A DNA stretch of 64,000 bases from CAZEAP01 sp964510315 (GCA_964510315.1 CAZEAP010000004.1:1-64000), one strand, 5' to 3'; shown: positions 8,172 to 16,429, numbered from the stretch's first letter. Program-made: numbers and translations. Notes: generated by a model not told the origin, from the letters alone.

Positions 8172-9503
8172 TCAGAGGGCGGCGTCGGTGCCGACTGTTT
8201 GGACCTCGCCGCCGAGGCTGCGGATCATGCCGACGCATTCGGGGCTGACCTTCACCCGGTATTGCAGCGTGCCGTCCCTGACGGTGCGCTCCAGCACCTG
8301 GCCATTTTCGTAGAGGAACGAGTCCAGCCGTCCGTTGCCCACACCGGCGGTCACGCGGACCTCGGTCAGCTCGCGGTCCAGCATGCGGGCCACCCGCCGG
8401 CGGACCTCCTCCAGGCCCTCGCCGGTCAGGGCGCTGGTGCAGACGACCTCTCCCCCCAGTTGCCTGACCAGCGGCACGGCGGAGTAGTCTTCCAGCAGGT
8501 CGGCCTTGTTGAGCAGGTAGATGGTGGGCTTGTCGCCGCAGTCGACTTCTTCGAGTGCATCCTCGACGGAGCGCACCTCCTGCTCGGCGTCGCCCTTGGA
8601 GGCGTCGATGACGTGGAGCAGCAGGTTCGCCCCGCGGGCCTCCTCGAGGGTTGCGTGGAAGGAGGCCACCAGGTGGTGAGGGAACTTGCGGATGAAGCCG
8701 ACCGTGTCGCTGAGCAGCACCTCCCAGCCGCCGGGCAGCTCCCACTGGCGCGTGCGGGTGTCGAGGGTCTCGAACAGCCGGTCGCGCACCGTCACGTCCG
8801 CGCCGGTGAGGGCGTTCATCAGGCTGGATTTGCCCGCGTTGGTGTAGCCGACCAGCGTGACGGTGGTGAAGCGTTCGTTGCGGCCTTCCACCATGACGTG
8901 ACGACGCTGCTCGATCTTCTCCAGGTTCTTCCTCAACTCGTGGATACGCCGCTGCACGAGGCGGCGGTCCACCTCGAGCTGCTTCTCTCCGGGCCCCCTG
9001 ACGCCGATGCCGCCCCCCACCGGACCGCCGAGTGTGCCGCCGGCGGTCCTGTCCAGGTGCGTCCAGCGTCTTTTGAGCCGCGGGAGTTCGTATTCGAGCT
9101 GGGCGAGTTCGACCTGCAGCTTTGCCTGACGGGTGCGGGCGTGAGAGGCGAAGATGTCCAGGATGACTTCGCTGCGATCCACAACCTTGATGTCAAGGCG
9201 TTTTTCGAGGGTTTTGACCTGGGCGGGGTTCAGTTCGTCATCGCAGATGACGAGGTCGGCTTCCTCACGGGCGCACAACTGCCCCAGTTCGTCCAGCTTG
9301 CCGGTGCCCAGGTAGTGGGTTGGGTGGGGATGGTTCCTCTTCTGGCGCAGACCTCCGACCACTATGGCACGGGCCGACCGGGCAAGGTTTTCCAGTTCCT
9401 CGAACGTCTCGTCGGGGTCCAGCGAATCCCGCCGAGAGATCACCTGCGCCAGCACGGCGCGCTCGGCCTGCAGGCCCAGGTCCGTTCTTTTCAGCTCCGC
9501 CAT
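8172..9503 (-). CDS. hflX: GTPase HflX
   Basis: At 443 residues this is a typical HflX: an N-terminal nucleotide-binding domain (IVVGGLRQKR...VICDDELNPAQ), a glycine-rich linker (GVRGPGEKQLEVDRR), then the G domain with G1 GYTNAGKSSLMNAL, G3 DTVGFI and G4 NKAD. HflX binds ribosomes and splits stalled or stress-hibernating 70S particles. Length and motif order are complete. The gene stands alone between two plus-strand genes; only a doubtful small frame follows on the same strand. The start ATG at 9503 has no strong ribosome binding site. Confidence 0.95.
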   Translation of the reverse strand: MAELKRTDLGLQAERAVLAQVISRRDSLDPDETFEELENLARSARAIVVGGLRQKRNHPHPTHYLGTGKLDELGQLCAREEADLVICDDELNPAQVKTLEKRLDIKVVDRSEVILDIFASHARTRQAKLQVELAQLEYELPRLKRRWTHLDRTAGGTLGGPVGGGIGVRGPGEKQLEVDRRLVQRRIHELRKNLEKIEQRRHVMVEGRNERFTTVTLVGYTNAGKSSLMNALTGADVTVRDRLFETLDTRTRQWELPGGWEVLLSDTVGFIRKFPHHLVASFHATLEEARGANLLLHVIDASKGDAEQEVRSVEDALEEVDCGDKPTIYLLNKADLLEDYSAVPLVRQLGGEVVCTSALTGEGLEEVRRRVARMLDRELTEVRVTAGVGNGRLDSFLYENGQVLERTVRDGTLQYRVKVSPECVGMIRSLGGEVQTVGTDAAL

Positions 9504-9791
9504 ATCGGCTGTTCTCAGTACCCCCTGTGGTCACAGGTCTGCACAACGTCACCATACAGTATAGGAGACGCGCGGCACTCATGCCACCGGGATTTTGCGA
9601 ATCGGTGCTCGGCCGGGGGACTCGGCGCCCCCGGTCCGACCACCGGAGAGGCGTTCCATAGAGCGGGTGTGAGCGGGGAGGTGAACCCGCGCGATTGGGG
9701 ATGGCCCGGGGCGCGGACTTCTTGAATCGGGCGTGCGCCACCCCCTAAACTACCGGCGTGGTTCACACCGGGATTACGGGGGTGCGCAAGG
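9504..9791. other. Divergent intergenic region between hflX and the DUF389 gene
   Basis: No gene is seen. On the plus strand TTGAAT (9722-9727) and TAAACT (9746-9751), 18 bp apart, could be the promoter of the DUF389 gene. An inverted repeat CCGGGGG...CCCCCGG lies near 9613-9633 without a T-run. Confidence 0.45.
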
Positions 9792-10844
9792 ATGGCGCTT
9801 CGCCTTATCGAGATGGTCTGCCCGGAGGATAAACGCCGGGAGGTGGAGGAACTGGTGATGGAGCACAAGACCCTGGGGCTGTGGCACGATCGGATGTTGG
9901 AGGAGCAGGTTCTGATCAAGATACTGCTCCAGGCCGAGCGTGCCGAAGAAGTGCTGGACCACCTGGAGAGCCACTACGGCGGGATGGAGGGCTTCCGGAT
10001 ACTGCTGCTTCCGGTTCAGGCGGCGCTTCCCCGGCCGGAGCTGCCTGCGGAGCCGCCCCACAGGGCGCCCTTCGAGGAGGCACCCAAGCATCTGCCCACC
10101 CGCATCAGCCGACACGAACTGCACGCCGAGATATCCGCCTCCGCCCAGCTTACAGTGGTGTTCCTGGTGATGATCGCCCTTTCCAGCGTTGTGGCGGCAA
10201 TCGGCCTGTGGCGGGACAACGTGGCCGTCATCATCGGCGCCATGGTCATCGCCCCCCTGCTGGGGCCGAACATGGCCCTCGCCCTGGCCACCACCCTGGG
10301 GGACGGGGCGCTGGGGCGGAGGGCCCTGAAGACGTTGACCACCGGCATCTGCACGGCGCTGGCGCTCTCGTTCCTGATGGGACTACTGCTGCGCCTTTTG
10401 CCGGCCCTCGGCGGACCGGCCGACTGGACCACCCGCGAGCTGATGATCCGGTCCCAGGTGCGGCTGGCCGACGTCCTGCTGGCCCTGGCGGCGGGCGGCG
10501 CCGGGGCCCTGGCCTTCACAACGGGCATCTCCACCGCACTGGTCGGCGTCATGGTGGCCGTAGCGCTGCTGCCTCCGCTGGTGGCCCTGGGTCTGGACCT
10601 GGGCATGGCGCAGTGGCGGATGGCGACGGAGGCAGGACTGCTGTTCGTGACCAACCTGATCTGCGTGAACCTGGCCGGGATGGCAACCTTCCTGCTGCAC
10701 GGCATCCGGCCACGGACGTGGTGGGAGGCCGACCGGGCCAAAAAAGCCGCCCGAACCGCCCTGCTCATCTGGGTCGTGCTGCTTGTGGTGCTGGTCGCCC
10801 TCATCGTGCTGGCCCAGACCTGGCCCGCCGAAGCCGGCTCTTGA
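9792..10844 (+). CDS. DUF389 family membrane protein
   Basis: A 350-residue protein with the DUF389 (TIGR00341) layout. A soluble N-terminal domain of about 110 residues (VCPEDKRREVEELV...) is followed by a conserved ISRHELHAEI segment and 6-7 hydrophobic segments, including LTVVFLVMIALSSVVAAIGL, AVIIGAMVIAPLLGP and FTTGISTALVGVMVAVALLPP. The GAMVIAPLLGP motif is the family hallmark. Function is unknown; it is an inner-membrane protein. The gene is preceded by a plausible promoter at 9722-9751 and followed by a separate promoter for the next gene, so it is probably transcribed alone. Confidence 0.9.
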   Translation: MALRLIEMVCPEDKRREVEELVMEHKTLGLWHDRMLEEQVLIKILLQAERAEEVLDHLESHYGGMEGFRILLLPVQAALPRPELPAEPPHRAPFEEAPKHLPTRISRHELHAEISASAQLTVVFLVMIALSSVVAAIGLWRDNVAVIIGAMVIAPLLGPNMALALATTLGDGALGRRALKTLTTGICTALALSFLMGLLLRLLPALGGPADWTTRELMIRSQVRLADVLLALAAGGAGALAFTTGISTALVGVMVAVALLPPLVALGLDLGMAQWRMATEAGLLFVTNLICVNLAGMATFLLHGIRPRTWWEADRAKKAARTALLIWVVLLVVLVALIVLAQTWPAEAGS

Positions 10845-10891
10845 CCGCCGGCCCGAGCCGGGCCGCGGATGCACGCATCCCGCCGGCGGCA

Positions 10892-10897
10892 TATAAT
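10892..10897 (+). promoter_or_regulatory. Consensus -10 box upstream of the radical SAM gene
   Basis: A perfect TATAAT lies 51 bp before the start codon at 10948. No convincing -35 hexamer is found 16-18 bp upstream (the bases there are ATGCAC), so the promoter is either weak or depends on an activator. Confidence 0.45.
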
Positions 10898-10947
10898 GGA
10901 AGAAGTGACCGGTCCGCTGCAGCCATCGTAGCCTGCCCGGGGTTGGT

Positions 10948-12081
10948 ATGAACGGCAAAACGAACTTCACCCGCAGGGATTTCATCAAGGTCGCGGCCAC
11001 GGGCGCGGGGCTTTCTCTCTGCCCGCTGGCCCTCTCCCGCTGCGCCGAGGCCGGCGAGGCAGCCGCCGTCAGCGACCACGAGGCCCTGTTCTGGGAGGAG
11101 TTCGGGGATTCCAAGGTCCACTGCACCCTCTGCCCCAGGGAGTGCATCGTGCCCGACGGCGCCCGGGGGGTCTGCGAGGTGAGGGAGAATCGGGGCGGCC
11201 TCTACCGAACCCTCGTCTACGGGAGGGCCTGCAGCGCCCACGTGGACCCGATCGAGAAGAAGCCCCTCTTCCACTTCCTGCCCGGCACCCGGGCCTTCTC
11301 CATCGCCACGGCCGGCTGCAACGTGGAATGCCGGTTCTGCCAGAACTGGCAGATCAGCCAGGCCCGCCCTGAGGAACTCAGGACACGCTATCTGCCGCCG
11401 GAGGAGGTGGTCGCCGCGGCGGCCGGCAGCGACTGCAACACCATCGCCTACACCTACTCGGAGCCCACGATCTTCTACGAGTACATGCTCGACACCGCGC
11501 GGGCAGGGCGGGAGGCCGGGCTGCACAGCGTCAGCATCACCAACGGGTTCATCCAGGCCGAGCCGATGAAGCGGCTCTGCCGGCACCTCTCGGCGGTCAA
11601 GATCGACCTGAAGGCCTTCACCGAGGAGTTCTACCGGGAGTACGTGGGCGGCCGGCTGAAGCCGGTGCTGAAGACCATCGAGCTGCTCAAGGAACTGGGC
11701 ATGCACGAGGAGCTGGTCATCCTGCTGATCCCCGGGCTCAACGACAGCGACGAGGAGATCCGGGAGATGAGCCGATGGGTGGTGCGGAACCTCGGGCCGG
11801 ACGTGCCGATGCACTTCTCCCGGTTCCATCCCGACTACAAGATGAGGAACCTCCCCCGCACACCGCCGCGGACGGTGGTGCGGGCGCGGGAGACCGCCGT
11901 CGCCGAGGGGGTCCGTTACGCCTACGTCGGCAACCTGCCGGGGCACCGGTACGAGAACACTTTCTGTCACTCCTGCGGCGAGCGCCTCATCGAACGCTAT
12001 GCCTTCCACGTGGGAGAGGTGGCCGTCCGGGACGGCAAATGCGCCCACTGCGGCGCCGAGGTCCCCGGCGTCTGGGCGTAG
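10948..12081 (+). CDS. amrS: AmmeMemoRadiSam-type radical SAM enzyme with Tat signal
   Basis: A 377-residue radical SAM protein. The cluster-binding motif is CNVECRFCQNW (Cys-x3-Cys-x2-Cys, near residue 127), followed by TYSEPTIFYEYM and SITNGFI, typical of the AmrS/PflA-like group. Additional cysteine pairs occur at the N-terminus (CTLCPREC) and C-terminus (CHSCGERLIE, CAHCGAEVPG), the last looking like a rubredoxin-like zinc ribbon. The N-terminus has TRRDFIK followed by a hydrophobic stretch, which matches the twin-arginine signal. AmrS belongs with AMMECR1 and Memo-like proteins in an undefined pathway, but neither partner is in this window. Confidence 0.85.
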   Translation: MNGKTNFTRRDFIKVAATGAGLSLCPLALSRCAEAGEAAAVSDHEALFWEEFGDSKVHCTLCPRECIVPDGARGVCEVRENRGGLYRTLVYGRACSAHVDPIEKKPLFHFLPGTRAFSIATAGCNVECRFCQNWQISQARPEELRTRYLPPEEVVAAAAGSDCNTIAYTYSEPTIFYEYMLDTARAGREAGLHSVSITNGFIQAEPMKRLCRHLSAVKIDLKAFTEEFYREYVGGRLKPVLKTIELLKELGMHEELVILLIPGLNDSDEEIREMSRWVVRNLGPDVPMHFSRFHPDYKMRNLPRTPPRTVVRARETAVAEGVRYAYVGNLPGHRYENTFCHSCGERLIERYAFHVGEVAVRDGKCAHCGAEVPGVWA

Positions 12082-12090
12082 AAGAACACA

Positions 12091-13086
12091 TCAGCTTCCC
12101 AGCTCCCTACGGAGAGCAAGGTACGTCGGCTTCGGACGACATGCCGGCTCGGCAGGAAGCCTTAGGTGATCGCGAAGCTGAGACCTGAAGTTGTCGACAC
12201 CTGCGACTTTGTCTTTACGGCGCAGTTCCTTGAGGCGCGGTTCTGAAAGGCAAACCCGGCAATCGTCCTGGATAAACAGAAGAGATGTGTCAAACGCCTT
12301 GTGGTGCAGCGCGCACAAAGCGATCCCGTTTGACGTTTCGTCGGTGCTCTCCCTGTGCCTCACAGGCACGATATGGGCAGCGTCGACCAGCTCCAATTGC
12401 ATATCACAGACGGCGCATGCGTGCTCGTAAGCAGTCAAGACACGCCTTCGGAAACTGTAGCTCCTGACGTAGCGGGCTACTTCGTGGGTAAGCTTGGCGC
12501 GTGGCTTGCCGGTATCAGGTTCGGGAGGCAATGGAGCCTCGTCTTCGGACGCCTCTTCAATCTCTGCGTTCACAGCTTCGACCCAGGTCTCATCGCCGTT
12601 ATGGAGATCCACAAGGTGCTCAATATAGACGCGCATCAGGTCCGGTCGGAAAGCAACAGTTATTTCATCCTCTGACCTGTAGTTGAGTGCGATGCCTGTT
12701 CGTTGCGCCCGGGCTAAAGCTACCTCCTTTACCTGCATTGACGGTGACTTGGCTACCTCGCCTTGGTGTAAGCGGGCATCCCAGCCAGCGAACACCGCGT
12801 CTTCGTCCATCCAGCCCAGGATCAAGGTGGTATAGTCTCCGTCAGCAGCCACCTCCGAGACACCAGTTACCTGGATGCGGTACTCGTCTGGAGGCCGTAG
12901 ATCGCCCCCGCCGTGTGTGATGTTCCAGATATAAATGCGGACACTGAATGCGCTGTCAGAAGTGTAAACCTTGTAGTAGGCGGGGTGGGTTTCTGAGGAA
13001 GCAATGGGTTTGAAGTAGAGCCCCGATGCTCGGAAAGCGCCCTCAACTTTCCGCATCAGCTCCCGTTTAGCCAGCCGCGACATTCC
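12091..13086 (-). CDS. HNH endonuclease, probable restriction enzyme of the adjacent methyltransferase
   Basis: I start at MSRLAKRELMRKVEGAF (13086), giving 331 residues. An HNH nuclease domain lies near residues 225-275: CAVCDMQLELVDAAHIVPV with paired cysteines and the histidine, then NGIALCALHHKAFD. The N-terminal half (YYKVYTSDSAFSVRIYIWNI...) is typical of type II restriction enzymes with HNH domains and probably binds DNA. The start codon lies inside the last codons of the methyltransferase gene, a 20-bp overlap, so the pair is translationally coupled. The base composition is visibly more AT-rich than its neighbours, which suggests horizontal gain. Confidence 0.85.
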   Translation of the reverse strand, partial: GMSRLAKRELMRKVEGAFRASGLYFKPIASSETHPAYYKVYTSDSAFSVRIYIWNITHGGGDLRPPDEYRIQVTGVSEVAADGDYTTLILGWMDEDAVFAGWDARLHQGEVAKSPSMQVKEVALARAQRTGIALNYRSEDEITVAFRPDLMRVYIEHLVDLHNGDETWVEAVNAEIEEASEDEAPLPPEPDTGKPRAKLTHEVARYVRSYSFRRRVLTAYEHACAVCDMQLELVDAAHIVPVRHRESTDETSNGIALCALHHKAFDTSLLFIQDDCRVCLSEPRLKELRRKDKVAGVDNFRSQLRDHLRLPAEPACRPKPTYLALRRELGS

Positions 13087-14014
13087 GTACTCCGGGGAAC
13101 AGGTCGCCAGGGGTATCGAACCGGTAGGCGCTTGACTTGGCGTAATCCTGATCGACTTCGATGGCAATCCACCGGCGGTCCTTACGCTCTGCCACCGCAC
13201 CCGTGGTGTTCGATCCCGCAAAGATGTCAACCACCAAATCGCCGGGATCTGTTAAGAAGTCTATGAAAAACTCGGGGAACTCCTCGGGGAACCTCGCGGG
13301 GTGTGGCTTCACTCCTTCTTCGCGACATCGCCGTAGGTACTGCGTATTGCTCCGGGTGTTAGGCAAGCTGAGCAAGTTTGGCGGGATGGCCCCCTCGTTT
13401 CGCCGGGAAAAATTGCTGGAAATGTCATGTCCGCTGGGCCTGAGCTTGGGTTCGTAGCCCTTCTCAAGTAGTGATTTCATGCTGTCACTGTACGGCTTCA
13501 GCACCGCTCTATTGTCGGCCTTTGGTGTCTCCGTCAACGCAAGCCACCACACCACGTTAACAGCGTCTTTCACGCGGATGCGGCGGACATTTACCCACTC
13601 AGCAGGCGATGGCAGGCGAGCTGGGTTATAGTGAAAGAACTCTTGAGCCAAAAAGAAACCATGCTGCTTGCAGAGCCGCACGAGAAGATCGAATTGGTAG
13701 ATGCTACGCACGGGAGCGCCGGGAAGGTAGGCTCCGCCCAGATCTAGCACGAAGCTGCCGGACTCTTTAAGTACTTTCTTGATGCCCGGGACAAACGATA
13801 GGAACCAGCCCACGTACTCATCTGCGTCCTTGTTCCCATAGTCTTTCTTGCGGGTGAGAGCGAAAGGTGGCGAGGTGACGATCAGGTCGACGCTATTCGG
13901 GGGAACGCACTGCATAAAATCTCTGGCATCGGCGCAATAGCACGCCCCGCGATCCGTTACATATACCGGAAGCGGGGGAGCATGCCCTTCTTCGTCTGGA
14001 ACCAAATCGACCAC
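13067..14014 (-). CDS. Type II DNA methyltransferase (SPPF motif, likely N4-cytosine or N6-adenine)
   Basis: The GTG at 14014 is preceded by AAAGGAGG at a 6-base spacing, which decides the start; the protein is 315 residues. Motif IV is DLIVTSPPFAL near residue 45 and motif I is VVDIFAGSNTTGAVAE near 275, so the order IV then I places it in the beta class. The S-P-P-F form is most often seen in N4-cytosine enzymes. Between them is the target recognition region. It protects DNA from the HNH enzyme encoded by the overlapping downstream gene. Codon use and GC content differ from neighbours as in the partner gene. Confidence 0.88.
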   Translation of the reverse strand: MVDLVPDEEGHAPPLPVYVTDRGACYCADARDFMQCVPPNSVDLIVTSPPFALTRKKDYGNKDADEYVGWFLSFVPGIKKVLKESGSFVLDLGGAYLPGAPVRSIYQFDLLVRLCKQHGFFLAQEFFHYNPARLPSPAEWVNVRRIRVKDAVNVVWWLALTETPKADNRAVLKPYSDSMKSLLEKGYEPKLRPSGHDISSNFSRRNEGAIPPNLLSLPNTRSNTQYLRRCREEGVKPHPARFPEEFPEFFIDFLTDPGDLVVDIFAGSNTTGAVAERKDRRWIAIEVDQDYAKSSAYRFDTPGDLFPGVRNVAAG

Positions 14015-14303
14015 CGGACGCCTCCTTTGTGTGCGGAGAGTACAGCACCGGTACGAGTGCGTCAACAGTGGAAGCACTCGGGCAAAGGGTGGGTTTCCTC
14101 TGAAGGCAGTTACAGATCAGTTGACGCCGCGAACCGAAGAAGGTCGGAAGTGAACCCGGCGGCACCGGATGCGTGGGGTGGAGAGCTGAAGGCTCTACGC
14201 GAGCTGGATGGAGTCCCGTATTCCGCGAGGGACAGGAAGCACTATTGCCATTGCGACCCCTCAGATGTGCTGCGTGAGCACTTTGCTTCGCTCCGAGAAA
14301 CAA
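14015..14303. other. Intergenic region with a 9-bp inverted repeat
   Basis: No gene is seen. TATTGCCAT at 14243-14251 and ATGGCAATA at 14306-14314 form a perfect inverted repeat with a 54-base interval; the right half lies in the last codons of the prepilin peptidase gene. The upstream AAAGGAGG of the methyltransferase is at 14021-14028. Confidence 0.4.
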
Positions 14304-15191
14304 CTATGGCAATACGAGCAGGTGGACCATCTGCTCCAGGGGCTCCAGGTAGGCGCAGAGGTTGGTGCGGAAGATGATGGCCAGAAGAGCCCCCGTGCTC
14401 AGGAAAGGGCCGTAGGGCATGACGTGCTCCTCTTTGAAGATCAGCAGCGGCAGCCCGTAGAGCAGGCCGATAAAAGGGGACAGAAAGAAGGTCACGACCA
14501 CCACCTTCCACCCGAAGAACGCCCCGATCATGGCCATCAGCTTCACGTCGCCGAATCCCATCGCCTCACGGCGGAATATCACCGTGCCCACCACGGCAAA
14601 GGCAAGCACCAGCAGGCCCCCGCCGAACAGGCCAATCAGCGACGCAATCAGGCCGTCCAGCCGCGCCAGGCCCGTCAGCGCCTCGTAGGTGTGGTAGGCC
14701 GCGGGACCGACGTGCAGCTCCGGCAGGAGGAACCCCGCCAGCAGCCCGCCGGCCATCCCGAAGAAGGATATCTCGTCCGGTATGATCAGCCACTGGACGT
14801 CCACGGCCGCCGCCGCAATCAGCAGGGAAACCGCCATCATCATGATGAGTATCTGTCCGGGCCCGGTTCCCGCCTGGATTCCCTGGCGGAAGTAGATCAG
14901 GGCGAACAGAAGCCCCGTCAGCCCCTCCACCAGCGGGTAGCGCCAGGAGATGGGCGCGCCGCAGTGCCGGCACCGCCGGCCCAGCAGGAGGAAGCTGAGC
15001 AGGGGGATGTTGTCGTACCATCGGATAGTCCGCTCGCAGTACGGGCAGATCGAGCGGCTGGGCTCCCCCAGCGTGAGGCCCCGGGGCAGCCGCCAGATCA
15101 GCACGTTCAGGAAACTGCCCACCGCAAGCCCCAGCACAAAGCACCACAGGGTCATTACCACGTGGAACGCGCCGGGAGCGCCAATCGCCAA
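14304..15191 (-). CDS. Prepilin peptidase (type IV leader peptidase)
   Basis: A polytopic membrane protease of the PilD/GspO family. The start TTG at 15191 follows AGAGGAGAG and gives 295 residues. The N-terminal segment MTLWCFVLGLAVGSFLNVLIWRLPRG is followed by a zinc-type module CPYCERTIRWYD...CRHCGAPISWRYPLVE. Catalytic aspartates are in VQWLIIPDEI and GFGDVKL. It would cleave and usually N-methylate type IV pilins or pseudopilins at the inner membrane. No pilin or secretion gene lies nearby, so it is an orphan. The repeat array begins about 95 bp upstream. Confidence 0.92.
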   Translation of the reverse strand: MAIGAPGAFHVVMTLWCFVLGLAVGSFLNVLIWRLPRGLTLGEPSRSICPYCERTIRWYDNIPLLSFLLLGRRCRHCGAPISWRYPLVEGLTGLLFALIYFRQGIQAGTGPGQILIMMMAVSLLIAAAAVDVQWLIIPDEISFFGMAGGLLAGFLLPELHVGPAAYHTYEALTGLARLDGLIASLIGLFGGGLLVLAFAVVGTVIFRREAMGFGDVKLMAMIGAFFGWKVVVVTFFLSPFIGLLYGLPLLIFKEEHVMPYGPFLSTGALLAIIFRTNLCAYLEPLEQMVHLLVLP

Positions 15192-15286
15192 GGTTGCTCT
15201 CCTCTCAGCAGAGGGAGGCCGGGACACGGCCTATGGGTCAGCGGTCTGCCGCGCCGCCAATCGAGCGGACGGCGTCAAAAAAAGCC

Positions 15287-15422
15287 GGACGCTGATTTAC
15301 ACTGATTCACACTGATCACAGAGTCTTGCTTTAACAGCGATTTGACGATGGTGACTTCGAAAGCATACTACTTTCGTACCTGCCTTTTATCTGTGTCCAT
15401 CAGTGTCGATCAGTGTCTGATT
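15287..15422. repeat. Short repeat unit 1
   Basis: 136 bp, from GGACGCTGAT to TCTGATT. Interior differs slightly from the main type (GCTTTAACAGCGATTTGACGATGG). It is preceded by GACGGCGTCAAAAAAAGCC, the second half of spacer type A. Confidence 0.9.
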
Positions 15423-15464
15423 CTTCTGTTTGCCGGTTATGCGCTGACGGCGTCAAAAAAAGCC

Positions 15465-15600
15465 GGACACGGATTTACACTGATTCACACTGATCACAGA
15501 GTCTTGGTCTGACAGCGATTTGACGATGGTAACGTCGAAAGCATAGCACTTTCGTACCTGCCTTTTATCTGTGTCCATCTGTGTCCATCAGTGTCTGATT
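15465..15600. repeat. Short repeat unit 2
   Basis: 136 bp. It starts GGACACGGAT instead of GGACGCTGAT, has TCTGTGTCCA twice in the right arm, and carries AGCATAGCACTTTCG in the hairpin, so it is the most diverged of the 136-bp units. Spacer A (42 bp) precedes it and spacer B (40 bp) follows. Confidence 0.9.
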
Positions 15601-15640
15601 TTGTCGGTGTCGGCTTGCGGCGCTCCGCACAAAGACGACC

Positions 15641-15776
15641 GGACGCTGATTTACACTGATTCACACTGATCACAAAGTCTTGGTTTGACAGCGACTTGGC
15701 GGTGGTGACTTCGAAAGCATACTACTTTCGTACCTGCCTTTTATCTGTGTCCATCAGTGTCCATCAGTGTCTCATT
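15641..15776. repeat. Short repeat unit 3
   Basis: 136 bp, main type interior. Right arm ends TCTCATT. It is followed by a unique 24-bp spacer and then the gene-bearing unit. Confidence 0.9.
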
Positions 15777-15800
15777 CTTTTGCTTTCGGAGTCGCCCGCC

Positions 15801-16209
15801 CACTCATTCTCATTGATCGAAGATTCTCCGTTTCACCTCCACCTCTCGCCCGAAGTTGATCAGCAGCCCGACTTCCATCTCCGTTGCCTTCAGATAGTTG
15901 ACCAGTTGCACCTCATGGAGGGGCTGCAACTCCGTTACGGCCTTGATCTCTACGAGAACCTTGTCTTCAACCACCAGGTCGGCGACGTAATTCCCGACAA
16001 TCTCGCCGGCGTACATAACCTTCACGGGTACCTGTTGCCGGAGCGCACACCCTGTCTGGTGCAACTGAAGGGCAAGAGCATTCTCGTAAACCTTCTCCAT
16101 AAACCCGTGGCCGAGCGTGCTATGCACCTCGTACGCCGCGCCGATGATCTTTTCGGTTACACCGGAGTGCTTGTAATCTGGAGTCATCCGTGGCGATCAG
16201 TATCTGATT
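15801..16209. repeat. Gene-bearing repeat unit
   Basis: The left edge, CACTCATTCTCATTGATCGA at 15801-15820, is a degenerate left arm; over 30 bp it matches the arm of the 153-bp unit at 24 positions. The right edge (about 16176-16209) matches the right arm at about 27 of 34 positions without gaps. Between the arms lies the GxxExxY gene on the minus strand. Spacer type C follows. The outermost left-arm step is missing or unrecognisable. Confidence 0.8.
15810..16187 (-). CDS. GxxExxY protein (PD-(D/E)XK nuclease-like)
   Basis: A 125-residue protein of the GxxExxY family (TIGR04256/PF13366). The name-giving motif is GHGFMEKVYENAL (Gly-x2-Glu-x2-Tyr, near residues 28-34), and the family opening YKHSGVTEKIIGAAYEVHS is intact. 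The core YVADLVVEDKVLVEIKAV contains the D...E-x-K arrangement of PD-(D/E)XK nucleases. Its biological role is unknown. The start codon and first four codons lie in the right repeat arm, and the last codons (RRIFDQ) and stop lie in the left arm. No Shine-Dalgarno is visible; the ATG follows GCCACGG. It appears intact and therefore probably functional. Confidence 0.93.
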   Translation of the reverse strand: MTPDYKHSGVTEKIIGAAYEVHSTLGHGFMEKVYENALALQLHQTGCALRQQVPVKVMYAGEIVGNYVADLVVEDKVLVEIKAVTELQPLHEVQLVNYLKATEMEVGLLINFGREVEVKRRIFDQ

Positions 16210-16236
16210 CTGTTGGCCTCGGCCTAAAAAACGACT

Positions 16237-16389
16237 GGACGCTGATTTACACTGATTCACACTGATCGAAAAGTCTTCGTTCAACCGCGTTCTGAGGACC
16301 GCATTGCGTCCGGGAACGGAACTTGACGCAGGCAGGATTTCCGGCCCTGCCTTTTATCTGTGTCCATCAGTGTCGATCAGTGTCTGATT
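16237..16389. repeat. Variant repeat unit 4 with a different interior
   Basis: 153 bp, normal outer arms, but the interior has no similarity to the other units. After the left arm it reads GATCGAAAAGTCTTCG, which is closer to the gene-bearing unit (GATCGAAGATTCTCCG) than to the main type (GATCACAAAGTCTTGG). Spacer C precedes and spacer B follows. Confidence 0.85.
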
Positions 16390-16429
16390 TTGTCGGTGTC
16401 GGCTTGCGGCGCTCCGCACAAAGACGACC

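Noticed and set aside
7080..9725. Long plus-strand open frame opposite hflX
   Set aside because: hflX on the minus strand has all GTPase motifs; the opposite frame has low-complexity composition and no recognisable domain.
14243..14314. 9-bp inverted repeat as a terminator of the prepilin peptidase gene
   Set aside because: One half is inside the gene, the interval is 54 bases and no T-run follows; kept only as a note.
15696..16265. Plus-strand open frame through the repeat array with a 26-residue start shared with a frame at 16826
   Set aside because: The shared peptide (MAVVTSKAYYFRTCLL...) is only the translated repeat, the rest is antisense to the GxxExxY gene, and there is no ribosome binding site or family match.
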